Notes: generated from the sequence alone by a model not told the origin. A stretch of 64,000 nt of DNA from an uncultured Alphaproteobacteria bacterium (GCA_937988775.1 CALKHP010000004.1:1-64000), one strand, 5' to 3'; shown: positions 19,377 through 28,394, numbered from the stretch's first letter. A program made the numbers and translations.

Positions 19377-20768
19377 TCAACCTGCCTTATGCGGCACGCC
19401 CGGTTCGCCGAGATCGTAATAGAGCCCCGCCATCAGCCCGAGCGCCTCACGCACCAGCGCTTTCGGTACATGCTCGTTCGGCGCGTGCTGCGAACAGCCG
19501 GGGTAGGAATGCGGCACCCAGACCGTCGGCAGCTCGAGGATTTCGGAAAAGATGTCATTGGGCAGCGCGCCGCCGAGATTGGGCAGCACGGCCGGCTTCT
19601 TGTTGGTCGAGCGCTGGATCGAATCGACCGCCCAGGCGACCCAAGGATGGTCGGGATCGAGCCTTGTGGCGTGAAAGATCTCGTCCTTGGCCGGGCCGAT
19701 CTGCACGCGCGAAAAGCCGTGCCGGTCGAGATGGCGCCTGAGCGCGGGCAGGATTTCGTCGCCGTCGACGCCGACCACGAAGCGCAACTGGCAATGTGCG
19801 AAGGCGCGCGGCGGGATGGCGTTGACCGGCGCATCCGGGTTGCCGCAGGCATAGGCCAGCACCTCGAACGCCGTCCAGCCGAACACGCGCTCGGCCGGCG
19901 ACAGGCCGGGCTCGCCCCACCACGGCTCGACCTCCGGCCCGTCGGCGCCGCCGCTGACTTCGCAATCGGCGAGCACGCGCCTGACCGAAGCCGGCAGTTC
20001 GGCCGGCACCCATTCGGGGATGCGGATCTGGCCGGTCGGGCCGATGACCGAGGCGATGGCATGGGCGAGTTCGACGCCCGGATTGGAGATCAGCCCGCCC
20101 CAGTTGCCGGAATGGTGGCTGCCGGCGCGCGCATCGATCCACATCTCGAAGGCGAAGGCGCCGCGCGTGCCGAGGAAGATCGTCGGCCGTTCGGCGTTGA
20201 GGCGCGGCCCGTCCGAGCCGATCAGCACATCGGCGCGAAACCGCTCGCGCTCGCGCCGGCACAACGCCCTGAGGCCGGGCGAACCGGTCTCCTCGCCGGT
20301 CTCGATCAGGTATTTGGCGTTGAAGCCGAGCTTGCCGCGCGTCTCCAGCACCGCCTTGAGCGCGGCGAGGTTGATGGCGTGCTGGCCCTTGTTGTCGACG
20401 ACGCCGCGGCCGTACCACAGCCCGTTTTCCTCGGTCAGCACCCAGGGCGACAGGCCCTCGCGCCATTGCGCGTCCTGGCCGCGGATGACGTCGCCATGGC
20501 CGTAGCCGAACACCGTCGGCAGGCTGGCATTCTCGATACGCTCGGCGAACAGGAACGGCCCCTTGGCGCCGGGCTCGCGCAGCGTGGTGCAGGTGAAGCC
20601 CATGCCAACGAGTTCCGGCACCATTTCGTCGGCGATATAGGCTTCCATCACGGGCGCGCGCGCCGGGTTCTGGCTCTCGGTCGGCATGGCGATGCGCCGC
20701 GCCAGCACGGTCTTGAACTGGCCGCTGTCGAACGTCGCATAAGCACGGGCGATGGCCTGGTTTCGCAT
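19377..20768 (-). CDS. M20 family metallopeptidase
   Basis: A 463-residue zinc-dependent exopeptidase or amidohydrolase of the M20 (ArgE/DapE/carnosinase) family. Metal and catalytic residues are visible: GYGHGDV (His), GRGVVDNKGQ (bridging Asp), ETGEETGSPG (catalytic and metal Glu pair), GSDGPR (Asp), and the C-terminal PHSYPGCSQHAPNE (His). The lid dimerisation domain lies at about 200-330 with GSHHSGNWGG. I start at ATG 20768 on homology; there is no strong ribosome-binding site, and the frame is open to 20822. It is probably a dipeptidase, but substrate specificity is not readable. Divergent from the quinone oxidoreductase gene. Confidence 0.88.
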   Translation of the reverse strand: MRNQAIARAYATFDSGQFKTVLARRIAMPTESQNPARAPVMEAYIADEMVPELVGMGFTCTTLREPGAKGPFLFAERIENASLPTVFGYGHGDVIRGQDAQWREGLSPWVLTEENGLWYGRGVVDNKGQHAINLAALKAVLETRGKLGFNAKYLIETGEETGSPGLRALCRRERERFRADVLIGSDGPRLNAERPTIFLGTRGAFAFEMWIDARAGSHHSGNWGGLISNPGVELAHAIASVIGPTGQIRIPEWVPAELPASVRRVLADCEVSGGADGPEVEPWWGEPGLSPAERVFGWTAFEVLAYACGNPDAPVNAIPPRAFAHCQLRFVVGVDGDEILPALRRHLDRHGFSRVQIGPAKDEIFHATRLDPDHPWVAWAVDSIQRSTNKKPAVLPNLGGALPNDIFSEILELPTVWVPHSYPGCSQHAPNEHVPKALVREALGLMAGLYYDLGEPGVPHKAG

Positions 20769-20893
20769 GGGGAAATGTCCATTGTGGTGGTGGCGCGATC
20801 GTAGGACAGCCTGTGCCCGCAAACAACGGGTGGTTTTGCGCGAGGGGGCCCGTTAAGCTCGCCGGCCATCGATCTGGCGTGGAAGGAGCCATG

Positions 20894-21871
20894 ATGAAGG
20901 CGCTGATCTGCAAGGCTTTCGGCCCGATCGACACCCTGTCCCTTGTCGAGGTGGCGACGCCGGAGCCCGTACCCGGCGAGGTGTTGATCGCGGTCGAGGC
21001 ATGCAGCGTGAATTTCCCGGACGCATTGATCGTGCAGGGCAAATACCAGTTCAAGCCGGCTTTTCCGTTCTCGCCCGGCGGTGATGTCGCCGGCATCGTC
21101 ACAGCGGTTGGCGAAGGGGTCACGACGCCGCGCATCGGCGACCGGGTGATGGCGCTGACCGGCTGGGGCGGCATGGCCGAGGCGGTCATCGTGCCGGCCG
21201 CCGCCTGCGTGGCGCTGCCGGCGAAGATCGATTTCGCCGCCGCCGCCGCGATCCCGATGGTCTACGGCACGAGCTATCATGCGCTGCATGACCGTGGCCG
21301 CCTGCGCGCCGGCGAGACGCTGCTCGTGCTGGGCGCCGCCGGCGGCGTCGGGCTCGCCGCCGTGCAGATCGGCAAGGCGCTCGGCGCCACGGTGATTGCC
21401 GCCGCCTCCGGCCCGGAAAAGCTCGCCGTCGCCAGGGAGCAGGGCGCCGATCACCTGATCGATTACGCGCAAGAGGATCTGCGCGGCAGGCTCAAATCCA
21501 TCACCGGCGCAAAGGGCGTCGATGTCGTGTTCGATCCGGTCGGCGGCGGTTTCAGTGAGCCGGCCTTCCGCTCGCTCGGCTGGGACGGGCGCCATCTCGT
21601 GGTCGGTTTCGCCGGCGGCACGATCCCGGCCTTGCCGCTCAACCTGGCGCTCCTCAAGGCCGCCTCGCTGGTCGGCGTGTTTTTCGGCCAGTTCACCGCG
21701 CGCGCGCCGGAGCGTGCGGCGGCGAATTTTCGCGTGCTGCTCGATTGGCTCGAGGCCGGCCGGATCACGCCGGTCGTCTCGCAAAGCTTTCCGCTCGCCG
21801 AGGGCGCGAGCGCCATCGCCGCGCTGGCCGAGCGCCGCGCGGTCGGCAAGCTGGTGGTGAAGGTAAGATGA
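20894..21871 (+). CDS. NADPH:quinone oxidoreductase family protein (MDR superfamily)
   Basis: A 325-residue zinc-free medium-chain reductase. The N-terminal GroES-like domain shows VNFPDALIVQGKYQ and the cofactor domain has LGAAGGVGLAAVQIGKALG (NADPH-binding glycines). No structural-zinc cysteine cluster is seen, which fits the quinone oxidoreductase branch. AGGAG lies 5 nt before ATG 20894, with a second ATG in frame at 20891. Members reduce quinones or alpha,beta-unsaturated carbonyls; the actual substrate is unknown. The stop codon is nearly adjacent to the convergent hemolysin III gene (1-nt gap). Confidence 0.88.
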   Translation: MKALICKAFGPIDTLSLVEVATPEPVPGEVLIAVEACSVNFPDALIVQGKYQFKPAFPFSPGGDVAGIVTAVGEGVTTPRIGDRVMALTGWGGMAEAVIVPAAACVALPAKIDFAAAAAIPMVYGTSYHALHDRGRLRAGETLLVLGAAGGVGLAAVQIGKALGATVIAAASGPEKLAVAREQGADHLIDYAQEDLRGRLKSITGAKGVDVVFDPVGGGFSEPAFRSLGWDGRHLVVGFAGGTIPALPLNLALLKAASLVGVFFGQFTARAPERAAANFRVLLDWLEAGRITPVVSQSFPLAEGASAIAALAERRAVGKLVVKVR

Positions 21872-21872
21872 T

Positions 21873-22550
21873 CTAGCCGATGCCGTCGGGCATCACGCTG
21901 ATCGTCACCGCCGCGAAATGGCAGGCGGCCGCCACCACGACGAAGCCGTGCCAGATCGCGTTCTGGAACCGGAGGCTGTGCCATTTGTAGAACACGACGC
22001 CGGCGCTGTAGAGCAGCCCGCCGACGATCACCAGCACGCAGGCGGCGAGCGGCAGCGATTCGAACATCGGCTTGATCGCGAACACCGCGACCCAGCCGAG
22101 CGCCAGATAGGCGGCGACGGAGAGCTTCTCGTAGCGGCCGGGGAGCGCGAGTTTCAGCAGGCTGCCGGCGACCGCGCCGACCCAGACCGTGATGCCGAGC
22201 GTCCAGGCCCAGAAACTGTCGGTGAACTGGATGACGAGCGGCGTATAGGTGCCGGCGATCGCCAGGAAGATACCGACATGGTCGAAGCGCCGGAACAGCC
22301 ATTTCAGCGGCGAGACCGGCGTCATGTTATAGGCGGCCGAGAAGCACAGCATGGCGAGCAGGCAGCCGGCATAGACGATGGTGGCGGCGAGAGCGAGCCC
22401 GTCGCCATGCAGCGCTACCAGCAGGATCAGCACCGCGAGTCCGACCACCGCCGCGAGGATCGCCGCGCCATGCACGAGCCCGTCCGCCACCAGTTCGCCG
22501 AGGCTGTACGGGCGCTTCATCAGGCGGGAATGGCCAACGGGCAGGGTCAT
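21873..22550 (-). CDS. Hemolysin III family (PAQR-type) membrane protein
   Basis: A 225-residue inner-membrane protein of the Hly-III/YqfA family with about seven hydrophobic segments. Family motifs are YSLGELVADGLVHG at the N-terminus, SAAYNM, the RFDHVGIFLAIAGTYTP histidine motif, and a C-terminal WHGFVVVAAACHF. The conserved His residues are thought to bind zinc in the related PAQR/ceramidase fold. Despite the name a haemolytic role is not established for most members. Start 22550 is preferred over 22520 by length; neither has a clear ribosome-binding site. It lies downstream of lepA on the same strand, 95 nt away. Confidence 0.85.
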   Translation of the reverse strand: MTLPVGHSRLMKRPYSLGELVADGLVHGAAILAAVVGLAVLILLVALHGDGLALAATIVYAGCLLAMLCFSAAYNMTPVSPLKWLFRRFDHVGIFLAIAGTYTPLVIQFTDSFWAWTLGITVWVGAVAGSLLKLALPGRYEKLSVAAYLALGWVAVFAIKPMFESLPLAACVLVIVGGLLYSAGVVFYKWHSLRFQNAIWHGFVVVAAACHFAAVTISVMPDGIG

Positions 22551-22645
22551 GCGGGCAAGGTCATGCTTGATGAGGTCTCGTCGGGATCTCGGATCGCGCG
22601 CCACGATAACAGCCGTGGCCCCGCAGGGGCAATGTGCCGCGGGCC

Positions 22646-24451
22646 TCAGCTATCCATCTTGAGCGCGGCGATGAAGGCTTCCTGCGGAATCTCGACCTTG
22701 CCGAACTGCCGCATGCGCTTCTTGCCCTCTTTCTGCTTCTCGAGCAGCTTGCGCTTGCGGGTGGCGTCGCCGCCATAGCATTTCGCCGTCACGTCCTTGC
22801 GCAGCGCCCGGATCGTCTCGCGTGCGATGATCTTGCCGCCGATCGCCGCCTGCACCGGAATCTGGAACATATGCGGCGGAATCAGGTCCTTGAGCTTCTC
22901 GCACATCGCCCGGCCGCGCGATTCGGCGCGCGCGCGATGCACCAGCATCGACAGCGCATCGACCGGCTCGCCATTGACCAGGATCGACAGCTTGACGAGG
23001 TCGCCCTCGCGATATTCGGTGAGATGGTAGTCGAACGAGGCATAGCCCTTCGAGACCGATTTCAGCCGGTCGTAGAAATCGAACACCACCTCGTTCAGCG
23101 GCAGGTCGTACACCACCTTGGCGCGCGACCCGACATAGGACAGGTCGATCTGCTCGCCGCGCCGGTCCTGGCACAGTTTCAGCACGGAGCCGAGATATTC
23201 GTCCGGCGTCAGGATCGTCGCCCTGATCCATGGTTCGGCGATGGTTGCGATCGCCATCACATCCGGCATGTCGGCCGGATTGTGCAGGTGGATCAACGCG
23301 CCGTCCCGGAGCGTGATGTCGTAGATCACGCTCGGTGCGGTGGCGATCAGGTCGAGATTGAACTCGCGCTCGAGCCGCTCCTGGATGATTTCCAGATGCA
23401 GGAGGCCGAGAAAGCCGCAGCGGAAGCCGAAGCCGAGCGCGGCGGAGGTTTCCATCTCGTAGCTGAACGAGGCGTCGTTCAGGCGCAGCCGGCCCATGGC
23501 GGCGCGCAGATCCTCGAAATCGGCGGCGTCGATCGGGAACAGGCCGCAGAACACCACCGGCTGCACCGGCTTGAAGCCCGGCAGCGCCGTGGCCGTCGGC
23601 TTGCGGTCCTCGGTGATGGTGTCGCCGACGCGGGTATCGGCGACCTCCTTGATCGAGCCGGTGATGAAGCCGACCTCGCCAGGCCCGAGCCGGTCGACAT
23701 TGACCATCTTGGGCGTGAAATAGCCGACGCGCTCGACATCATAGGCGGCGTCGGTGCCCATCATGCGGATGCGCATGCCTTTTTTCAGCGCGCCGTCGAT
23801 GACGCGCACCAGCACCACCACGCCGAGATAGGCGTCGTACCAGCTATCGACCAGCAGCGCCTTCAGGGGGGCTTCGTCGTCGCCGACCGGCGGCGGCAGG
23901 CGGGTGACGATCGCTTCCAGCACCTTGTCGATGCCGATGCCGCTCTTGGCCGAGGCTTCGACCGCATCGGAGGCATCGAGGCCGATCACCTCCTCGATCT
24001 GCTCCTTGACGCGCTCTGGTTCGGCCGCCGGTAGGTCGATCTTGTTGAGCACCGGCACGATCTCGTGATTGGCATCGAGCGCCTGGTAGACATTGGCCAA
24101 TGTCTGCGCCTCGACGCCCTGCGAGGCATCGACGACGAGCAGCGAGCCCTCGCAGGCCGCCAGCGAGCGCGACACCTCGTAGGCGAAGTCGACATGGCCC
24201 GGCGTGTCCATCAGGTTGAGGATGTAGGTCTTGCCGTCCTGGGCAAGATATTGCAGGCGCACGGTCTGCGCCTTGATGGTGATGCCGCGCTCCTTCTCGA
24301 TATCCATGTTGTCGAGAACCTGCTCGGTCATCTCGCGCGCGCTCAAGCCGCCGGTGACCTGAATCAACCGGTCGGCCAGCGTCGACTTGCCGTGGTCGAT
24401 ATGGGCAACGATCGAGAAGTTGCGGATGTTCTCAATTTTATGCGTCGTCAT
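22646..24451 (-). CDS. lepA: Elongation factor 4 (LepA)
   Basis: A 601-residue translational GTPase that back-translocates or remodels stalled ribosomes. G-domain motifs are intact: AHIDHGKST (P-loop), DTPGH and NKID. The EF-G-like domains follow, and the LepA-specific C-terminal domain has AKCYGGDATRKRKLLEKQKEGK. Length is standard. The frame is open upstream to 24607, but the start at MTTHKIENIRNFSIVAHIDHG fits all homologues. A terminator-like hairpin lies about 80 nt before the start codon on the same strand. Confidence 0.97.
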   Translation of the reverse strand: MTTHKIENIRNFSIVAHIDHGKSTLADRLIQVTGGLSAREMTEQVLDNMDIEKERGITIKAQTVRLQYLAQDGKTYILNLMDTPGHVDFAYEVSRSLAACEGSLLVVDASQGVEAQTLANVYQALDANHEIVPVLNKIDLPAAEPERVKEQIEEVIGLDASDAVEASAKSGIGIDKVLEAIVTRLPPPVGDDEAPLKALLVDSWYDAYLGVVVLVRVIDGALKKGMRIRMMGTDAAYDVERVGYFTPKMVNVDRLGPGEVGFITGSIKEVADTRVGDTITEDRKPTATALPGFKPVQPVVFCGLFPIDAADFEDLRAAMGRLRLNDASFSYEMETSAALGFGFRCGFLGLLHLEIIQERLEREFNLDLIATAPSVIYDITLRDGALIHLHNPADMPDVMAIATIAEPWIRATILTPDEYLGSVLKLCQDRRGEQIDLSYVGSRAKVVYDLPLNEVVFDFYDRLKSVSKGYASFDYHLTEYREGDLVKLSILVNGEPVDALSMLVHRARAESRGRAMCEKLKDLIPPHMFQIPVQAAIGGKIIARETIRALRKDVTAKCYGGDATRKRKLLEKQKEGKKRMRQFGKVEIPQEAFIAALKMDS

Positions 24452-24526
24452 CGCGCCGCAATAGCAGCAGCCGAAGCGTTCGCCAAGCGGCGCCGCGCCG
24501 GGCGTTCCGGACGGCTGTCGCCCGAC

Positions 24527-24568
24527 ATGAAAAGACCCGCCCGGGCGGTGGCCCGACGGGTCCTGAAG
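24527..24568 (-). terminator. Rho-independent terminator-like hairpin upstream of lepA
   Basis: On the minus strand GACCCGTCGGGC pairs with GCCCGGGCGGGTC (one bulged base) and is followed by TTTTC. It ends any leftward transcript before lepA, so it may be an attenuator in the lepA leader or the end of a short RNA. No upstream gene on that strand needs it, because the next gene is divergent. Confidence 0.6.
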
Positions 24569-24758
24569 TGACGGCTTGCGGCGTGTTTTTGCTCTTGGCG
24601 ACCACAAGCGTGATTCGAGGTTGCACTCCCCGTTGGTTTGGTCAGTTGATCCGACCCTTTACCGCACTTCTCGCGTTGCGGTATTCCCCGTCATGACGAC
24701 GGAGAATCTGGGATATCACATTTTCGCTATCGCCTTCCGCGCCGGTCCGACTTCTATA

Positions 24759-24770
24759 TCTTATATAAGA
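24759..24770. promoter_or_regulatory. Perfect palindrome, candidate operator of the adjacent GntR regulator
   Basis: TCTTATATAAGA is a perfect 12-bp palindrome in an AT-rich island within very GC-rich DNA. It lies 47 nt before the TTG start of the GntR/UTRA gene. GntR-family operators are commonly short AT-centred palindromes of this kind, so autoregulation is likely. This is inferred from position and symmetry. Confidence 0.55.
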
Positions 24771-24817
24771 CATGAGTTTTACCCAGCGTCAACGTATCGC
24801 TGGTCCGGGAGCCCAAC

Positions 24818-25549
24818 TTGGATATCCAGCCACCCACCCTGTCCGAATCGCCGGCCCCGCGCCCGCTCTATGCGCAAATCCGCGCCGTGCTGACCCGGCG
24901 CATTGCCGCCGGCATCTGGCGCCCGGGCGAGATGCTGCCGAGCGAGGCCCGCATCGCCGCCGATCTCGGCGTCAGCCAAGGTACGGTGCGCAAGGCGCTC
25001 GACGAGATGGCGGCCGATCATGTCGTGGCGAGGCGCCAGGGCAAGGGCACCTTCGTCGCCGGATTCGACGAGGCGCGCCTGGTGTCGCAGTTCCTCCGGC
25101 TCAAACCCGATAGCGGCGCCGCCCTCTATCCGACCAGCCGCCTGCTGTCGCTGGCGCCGGGGCGCCCCTCGCGGCGCGAGCGCGACATGCTGGCGCTCGA
25201 GCCCGACGAGGAGGTGCTGAGGGTCAAGCGGCTGCGCCTGCTCGGCGCGATGCCGGTGATCTTCGAGACGATCGTCATGTCGCGCCCCCGTTTCGGCGCG
25301 CTGGAGAGCGAGCCCTTCCCGCATAATCTCTACGAGGCCTATGCCGCGCGCTTCGGCGTGATGATCCGCGGCGGGCGCGACCGCATCAAGGCGGCGGCCG
25401 CCAGCGCCGAGGAGGCTGACGTGCTCAAGCTGCCCCCCGGCGCGCCGGTGCTGGCCATCGAATGCCTGACGATGGCGATGAACGACACCCCGGTCGAGTG
25501 GCGCCGCAGCGTCGCCACCACCGAGCGCTGGCATTACGACGGCGGCTGA
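24818..25549 (+). CDS. GntR family transcriptional regulator (HutC/UTRA type)
   Basis: A 243-residue regulator. The N-terminal winged helix-turn-helix is at residues ~15-80 (PLYAQIRAVLTRRIAAG, then LPSEARIAADLGVSQGTVRKAL), followed by GKGTFVAG. The UTRA effector domain fills ~100-240 and ends VEWRRSVATTERWHY, typical of HutC-type members. The start is TTG 24818 with GGGAG 6 nt upstream; no ATG lies early enough to include the whole DNA-binding domain. It stands alone: neither neighbour is an obvious catabolic target, so its regulon probably lies elsewhere. Confidence 0.9.
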   Translation: MDIQPPTLSESPAPRPLYAQIRAVLTRRIAAGIWRPGEMLPSEARIAADLGVSQGTVRKALDEMAADHVVARRQGKGTFVAGFDEARLVSQFLRLKPDSGAALYPTSRLLSLAPGRPSRRERDMLALEPDEEVLRVKRLRLLGAMPVIFETIVMSRPRFGALESEPFPHNLYEAYAARFGVMIRGGRDRIKAAAASAEEADVLKLPPGAPVLAIECLTMAMNDTPVEWRRSVATTERWHYDGG

Positions 25550-25616
25550 AACGCCCATGCCGATTGCGAAAAGCGCGACCTTGCGCGGGTCCCGGCTCGG
25601 GGCGCGCGGGCCAAGC

Positions 25617-25646
25617 AAAAAGGGCGCCCCTCGCGGAGCGCCCTTT
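25617..25646 (-). terminator. Rho-independent terminator of pnp
   Basis: Read on the minus strand, AGGGCGC pairs with GCGCCCT around a 10-nt loop and is followed by a TTTTT tract. It lies 19 nt past the pnp stop codon. The stem is symmetrical and could also serve the GntR gene arriving from the other side. Confidence 0.8.
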
Positions 25647-25664
25647 CTCATGGCGTAAGCCGGA

Positions 25665-27905
25665 TCAGTCGTCGCGGCGCGCGCGGCGCGGACGGTCGCG
25701 GCGCTCGCCACGGTCCTCGCGCGGCCGGCGCTCCTCGTGCTCGGGCTCCGGCTCGCCATTGGCTTCGCGCTCGGCCCTGAGCTTGGCCTCGATATCCTCG
25801 CCGGTCTGCTGGTCGACCACCTTCATCGACAGGCGCACCTTGCCGCGATCGTCGAAGCCGAGCAGCTTGACCTTGACCTTGTCGCCTTCCTTGACGACGT
25901 CCTTGACGGTGGCGACCTTCTGCGGCGCGAGCTGCGAGATATGCACCAGCCCGTCCTTGTTGCCGAAGAAGTTCACGAAGGCGCCGAACTCCATCACCTT
26001 GACCACGGTGCCTTCGTAGATATGGCCGACCTCCGGATCGGAGGCGATCGACTTGATCCAGTTCAGCGCCGCCTTGATCGCCTGGCCGTCGGACGCCGCC
26101 ACGCGGATGGTGCCGTCATCGGAAATGTCGATCTTGGTGCCGGTCTTCTCGGTGATCTCGCGGATCACCTTGCCGCCGGTGCCGATCACTTCGCGGATCT
26201 TCTCGGGGTTGATCTTGATCGTCTCGATGCGCGGCGCATGCTCGCCGAGCTCGGCGCGGGCGCCCGAAAGCGCCTTGGCCATCTCGCCCAGGATATGGGC
26301 GCGGCCGCCCTTGGCCTGCTCGAGGGCGACCTTCATGATCTCCTCGGTGATGCCGGCGATCTTGATGTCCATCTGCAGCGAGGTGATGCCGCCGGCGGTT
26401 CCCGCCACCTTGAAGTCCATGTCGCCGAGATGATCCTCGTCGCCGAGAATGTCGGACAGCACGGCGAAGCGCTTGCCCTCGAGGATCAGGCCCATGGCGA
26501 TGCCGGCGACCGGGCTCTTGAGCGGCACGCCAGCATCCATCAGCGCCAGCGAGGTGCCGCACACGGTGGCCATCGACGAGGAGCCGTTCGATTCGGTGAT
26601 CTCCGACACGACGCGCAGCGTGTAGGGGAACTCGTGATGGGCCGGCAGCATCGGGTGGATGGCGCGCCAGGCGAGCTTGCCATGGCCGATTTCGCGGCGC
26701 CCGGGCGAGCCCATGCGGCCGGTCTCGCCGACCGAGTAGGGGGGGAAGTTGTAATGGAGCAGGAAGCGCTCCTTGCGGGTGCCCTCGAGCTGGTCGATGA
26801 ACTGCTCGTCATCGCCGGTGCCGAGGGTTGCAACCGCAAGCGCCTGCGTCTCGCCGCGCGTGAACAGGGCCGAGCCGTGCGTGCGCGGCAGGATGCCGAC
26901 TTCCGCCACGATCGGGCGCACCGTCTTGACGTCGCGGCCGTCGATGCGGATGCCGTCATCGAGGATGTTGAGCCGCACGATCTTGGCCTGGGCTTCCTTG
27001 AACTGGCCCTTGACCACTTCCTTGTCGAACACCTTGACGTTGTCGACCTCGGCATCGGCCGGGCACAGCGCCTCCAGCACCTTTGCCTTCACGGCATCGA
27101 CCGCGGCGTAGCGCTCGGCCTTGGCGGTGATCTTGTAGGCGGCGCGCAGGTCCTTCTCGACCGCGCCCATGATCGCCTTCTCGACATGCGACAGATCGGC
27201 GGGCGCGAAGTCGCGCGGCTCCTTGGCGGCCTTCTCGGCGAGCGCGATGATCGCGTCGATCACCGGCTGGAAGCCCTTGTGGCCGTGCATGACGGCGCCG
27301 AGCATGATCTCTTCCGACAGCTCCTTGGCTTCGGATTCGACCATCAGCACCGCGTCCTGCGTGCCGGCGACGACGAGGTCGAGGCTGGTATCGGCCATCT
27401 GCTCGAGGGTCGGGTTCAGCACGTATTCGTTGTTGATATAGGCGACGCGGCCGGCGCCGACCGGGCCCATGAACGGCACGCCCGACAGCGTCAGCGCGGC
27501 GGAGGCCGCGACCAGCGCCAGCACGTCGGGATCGTTCTCGAGATCGTGCTGCAGCACGGTGACGATGACCTGGGTCTCGTTACGGTAGCCATGCGCGAAA
27601 AGCGGCCGGATCGGCCGGTCGATCAGGCGCGAGACCAGCGTTTCCTTCTCGGAGGGGCGCCCCTCGCGCTTGAAGAAGCCGCCAGGGATGCGGCCGGCCG
27701 CGAAGGTCTTTTCCTGGTAGTTGACGGTGAGCGGGAAGAAATCGATGCCGGGTTTCGGCTCCTTGGCCGAGACGACGGTGGCCAGCACCACGGTCTCGCC
27801 ATAGGTGGCGAGAACCGCGCCGTCGGCCTGACGGGCGACCTTGCCGGTTTCGAGGGTGAGCTTGCGCCCGGCCCAGGTAATGCTCACGCGGGAGATATCG
27901 AACAT
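25665..27905 (-). CDS. pnp: Polyribonucleotide nucleotidyltransferase (PNPase)
   Basis: A 746-residue phosphorolytic 3'-5' exoribonuclease, a core RNA-degradation enzyme. Two RNase PH-like domains carry FFKREGRPSEKETLVSRLIDRPIRPLF and the second-core motif GETQALAVATLG. A KH domain follows with IGTGGKVIREI, then the S1 domain (GHIYEGTVVKVMEFGAFVNFFGNKDGLVHISQ). The C-terminal tail is rich in Arg, Asp and Glu. Start ATG 27905 gives the standard MFDISRVSITWAGRKL. It lies downstream of rpsO, the classic rpsO-pnp pair, with hairpins in the 219-nt gap. Confidence 0.97.
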   Translation of the reverse strand: MFDISRVSITWAGRKLTLETGKVARQADGAVLATYGETVVLATVVSAKEPKPGIDFFPLTVNYQEKTFAAGRIPGGFFKREGRPSEKETLVSRLIDRPIRPLFAHGYRNETQVIVTVLQHDLENDPDVLALVAASAALTLSGVPFMGPVGAGRVAYINNEYVLNPTLEQMADTSLDLVVAGTQDAVLMVESEAKELSEEIMLGAVMHGHKGFQPVIDAIIALAEKAAKEPRDFAPADLSHVEKAIMGAVEKDLRAAYKITAKAERYAAVDAVKAKVLEALCPADAEVDNVKVFDKEVVKGQFKEAQAKIVRLNILDDGIRIDGRDVKTVRPIVAEVGILPRTHGSALFTRGETQALAVATLGTGDDEQFIDQLEGTRKERFLLHYNFPPYSVGETGRMGSPGRREIGHGKLAWRAIHPMLPAHHEFPYTLRVVSEITESNGSSSMATVCGTSLALMDAGVPLKSPVAGIAMGLILEGKRFAVLSDILGDEDHLGDMDFKVAGTAGGITSLQMDIKIAGITEEIMKVALEQAKGGRAHILGEMAKALSGARAELGEHAPRIETIKINPEKIREVIGTGGKVIREITEKTGTKIDISDDGTIRVAASDGQAIKAALNWIKSIASDPEVGHIYEGTVVKVMEFGAFVNFFGNKDGLVHISQLAPQKVATVKDVVKEGDKVKVKLLGFDDRGKVRLSMKVVDQQTGEDIEAKLRAEREANGEPEPEHEERRPREDRGERRDRPRRARRDD

Positions 27906-28045
27906 GCGGGATATGGCTTTCTGTTGCGGTCAACGCAAAAAGCCATGCGCAAGACGGCAAGAAACTCGGCTGGGGCTTGCGCCCTCGGCCCGAGTATCCG
28001 GCGATCCTGCCATGGCGATCATGCGTTAAGTGTTTTCTCGTCCAG

Positions 28046-28103
28046 GCGACGGCCCCATTGCCGTCGCTCGCGGATTGTCATGCGGCCGGGCGTGCGGCCC
28101 GGC
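28046..28103 (-). promoter_or_regulatory. Hairpins between rpsO and pnp
   Basis: Two stem-loops lie in the 219-nt rpsO-pnp spacer. GCGACGG/CCGTCGC is at 28046-28067 and a GCCGGG/CCCGGC stem is at 28085-28103. Neither is followed by a clear T run on the minus strand. In enterobacteria the same spacer carries an RNase III processing stem that allows PNPase autoregulation; a similar role here is inferred from position only. Confidence 0.45.
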
Positions 28104-28124
28104 TGCGCGATTGGCCCGGTCGCC

Positions 28125-28394
28125 TTAGCGACGGATGCCGAGACGCTCGATGAGCGACTTGTAGCGCGCCTCGTCCTTGCGCTTGACGTAGTCGAGCAGA
28201 GACCGGCGCTGCGAAACCATCTTCAGCAGGCCGCGACGCGAGTGGTTGTCCTTCTTGTGCGCCTTGAAATGCTCGGTCAGGTTGGTGATGCGCTCGGTCA
28301 GGATGGCGACCTGCACTTCCGGCGAACCGGTATCACCCTCTTTGGCGGCATATTCCTTGATGAGCGCGTCCTTGCGCTCGGCAGTGATCGACAT
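28125..28394 (-). CDS. rpsO: 30S ribosomal protein S15
   Basis: An 89-residue S15 protein that binds the central domain of 16S rRNA early in 30S assembly. Signature stretches are GDTGSPEVQVAILTERI, LTEHFKAHKKDNHSRRGLL and YVKRKDEARY. AAGGAG lies 6 nt before the ATG. It is the promoter-proximal gene of the rpsO-pnp unit. The divergent aldo/keto reductase lies upstream. Confidence 0.98.
   Translation of the reverse strand: MSITAERKDALIKEYAAKEGDTGSPEVQVAILTERITNLTEHFKAHKKDNHSRRGLLKMVSQRRSLLDYVKRKDEARYKSLIERLGIRR

Larger units (their letters stand above)
24452..24817. other. Divergent intergenic region lepA / GntR regulator
   Basis: It contains a strong hairpin with a T run on the minus strand (24527-24568) and a perfect 12-bp palindrome at 24759-24770. 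A minus-strand frame starting at GTG 24626 behind GGGGA encodes about 62 residues (ITLVVAKSKN near its start); it runs through the hairpin and ends at 24438 inside lepA. I do not call it a gene. Confidence 0.6.

Noticed and set aside
21873..22550. Hemolysin III homologue as a virulence factor
   Set aside because: The family is widespread in harmless bacteria and no other toxin-related gene is nearby; the name alone is not evidence.
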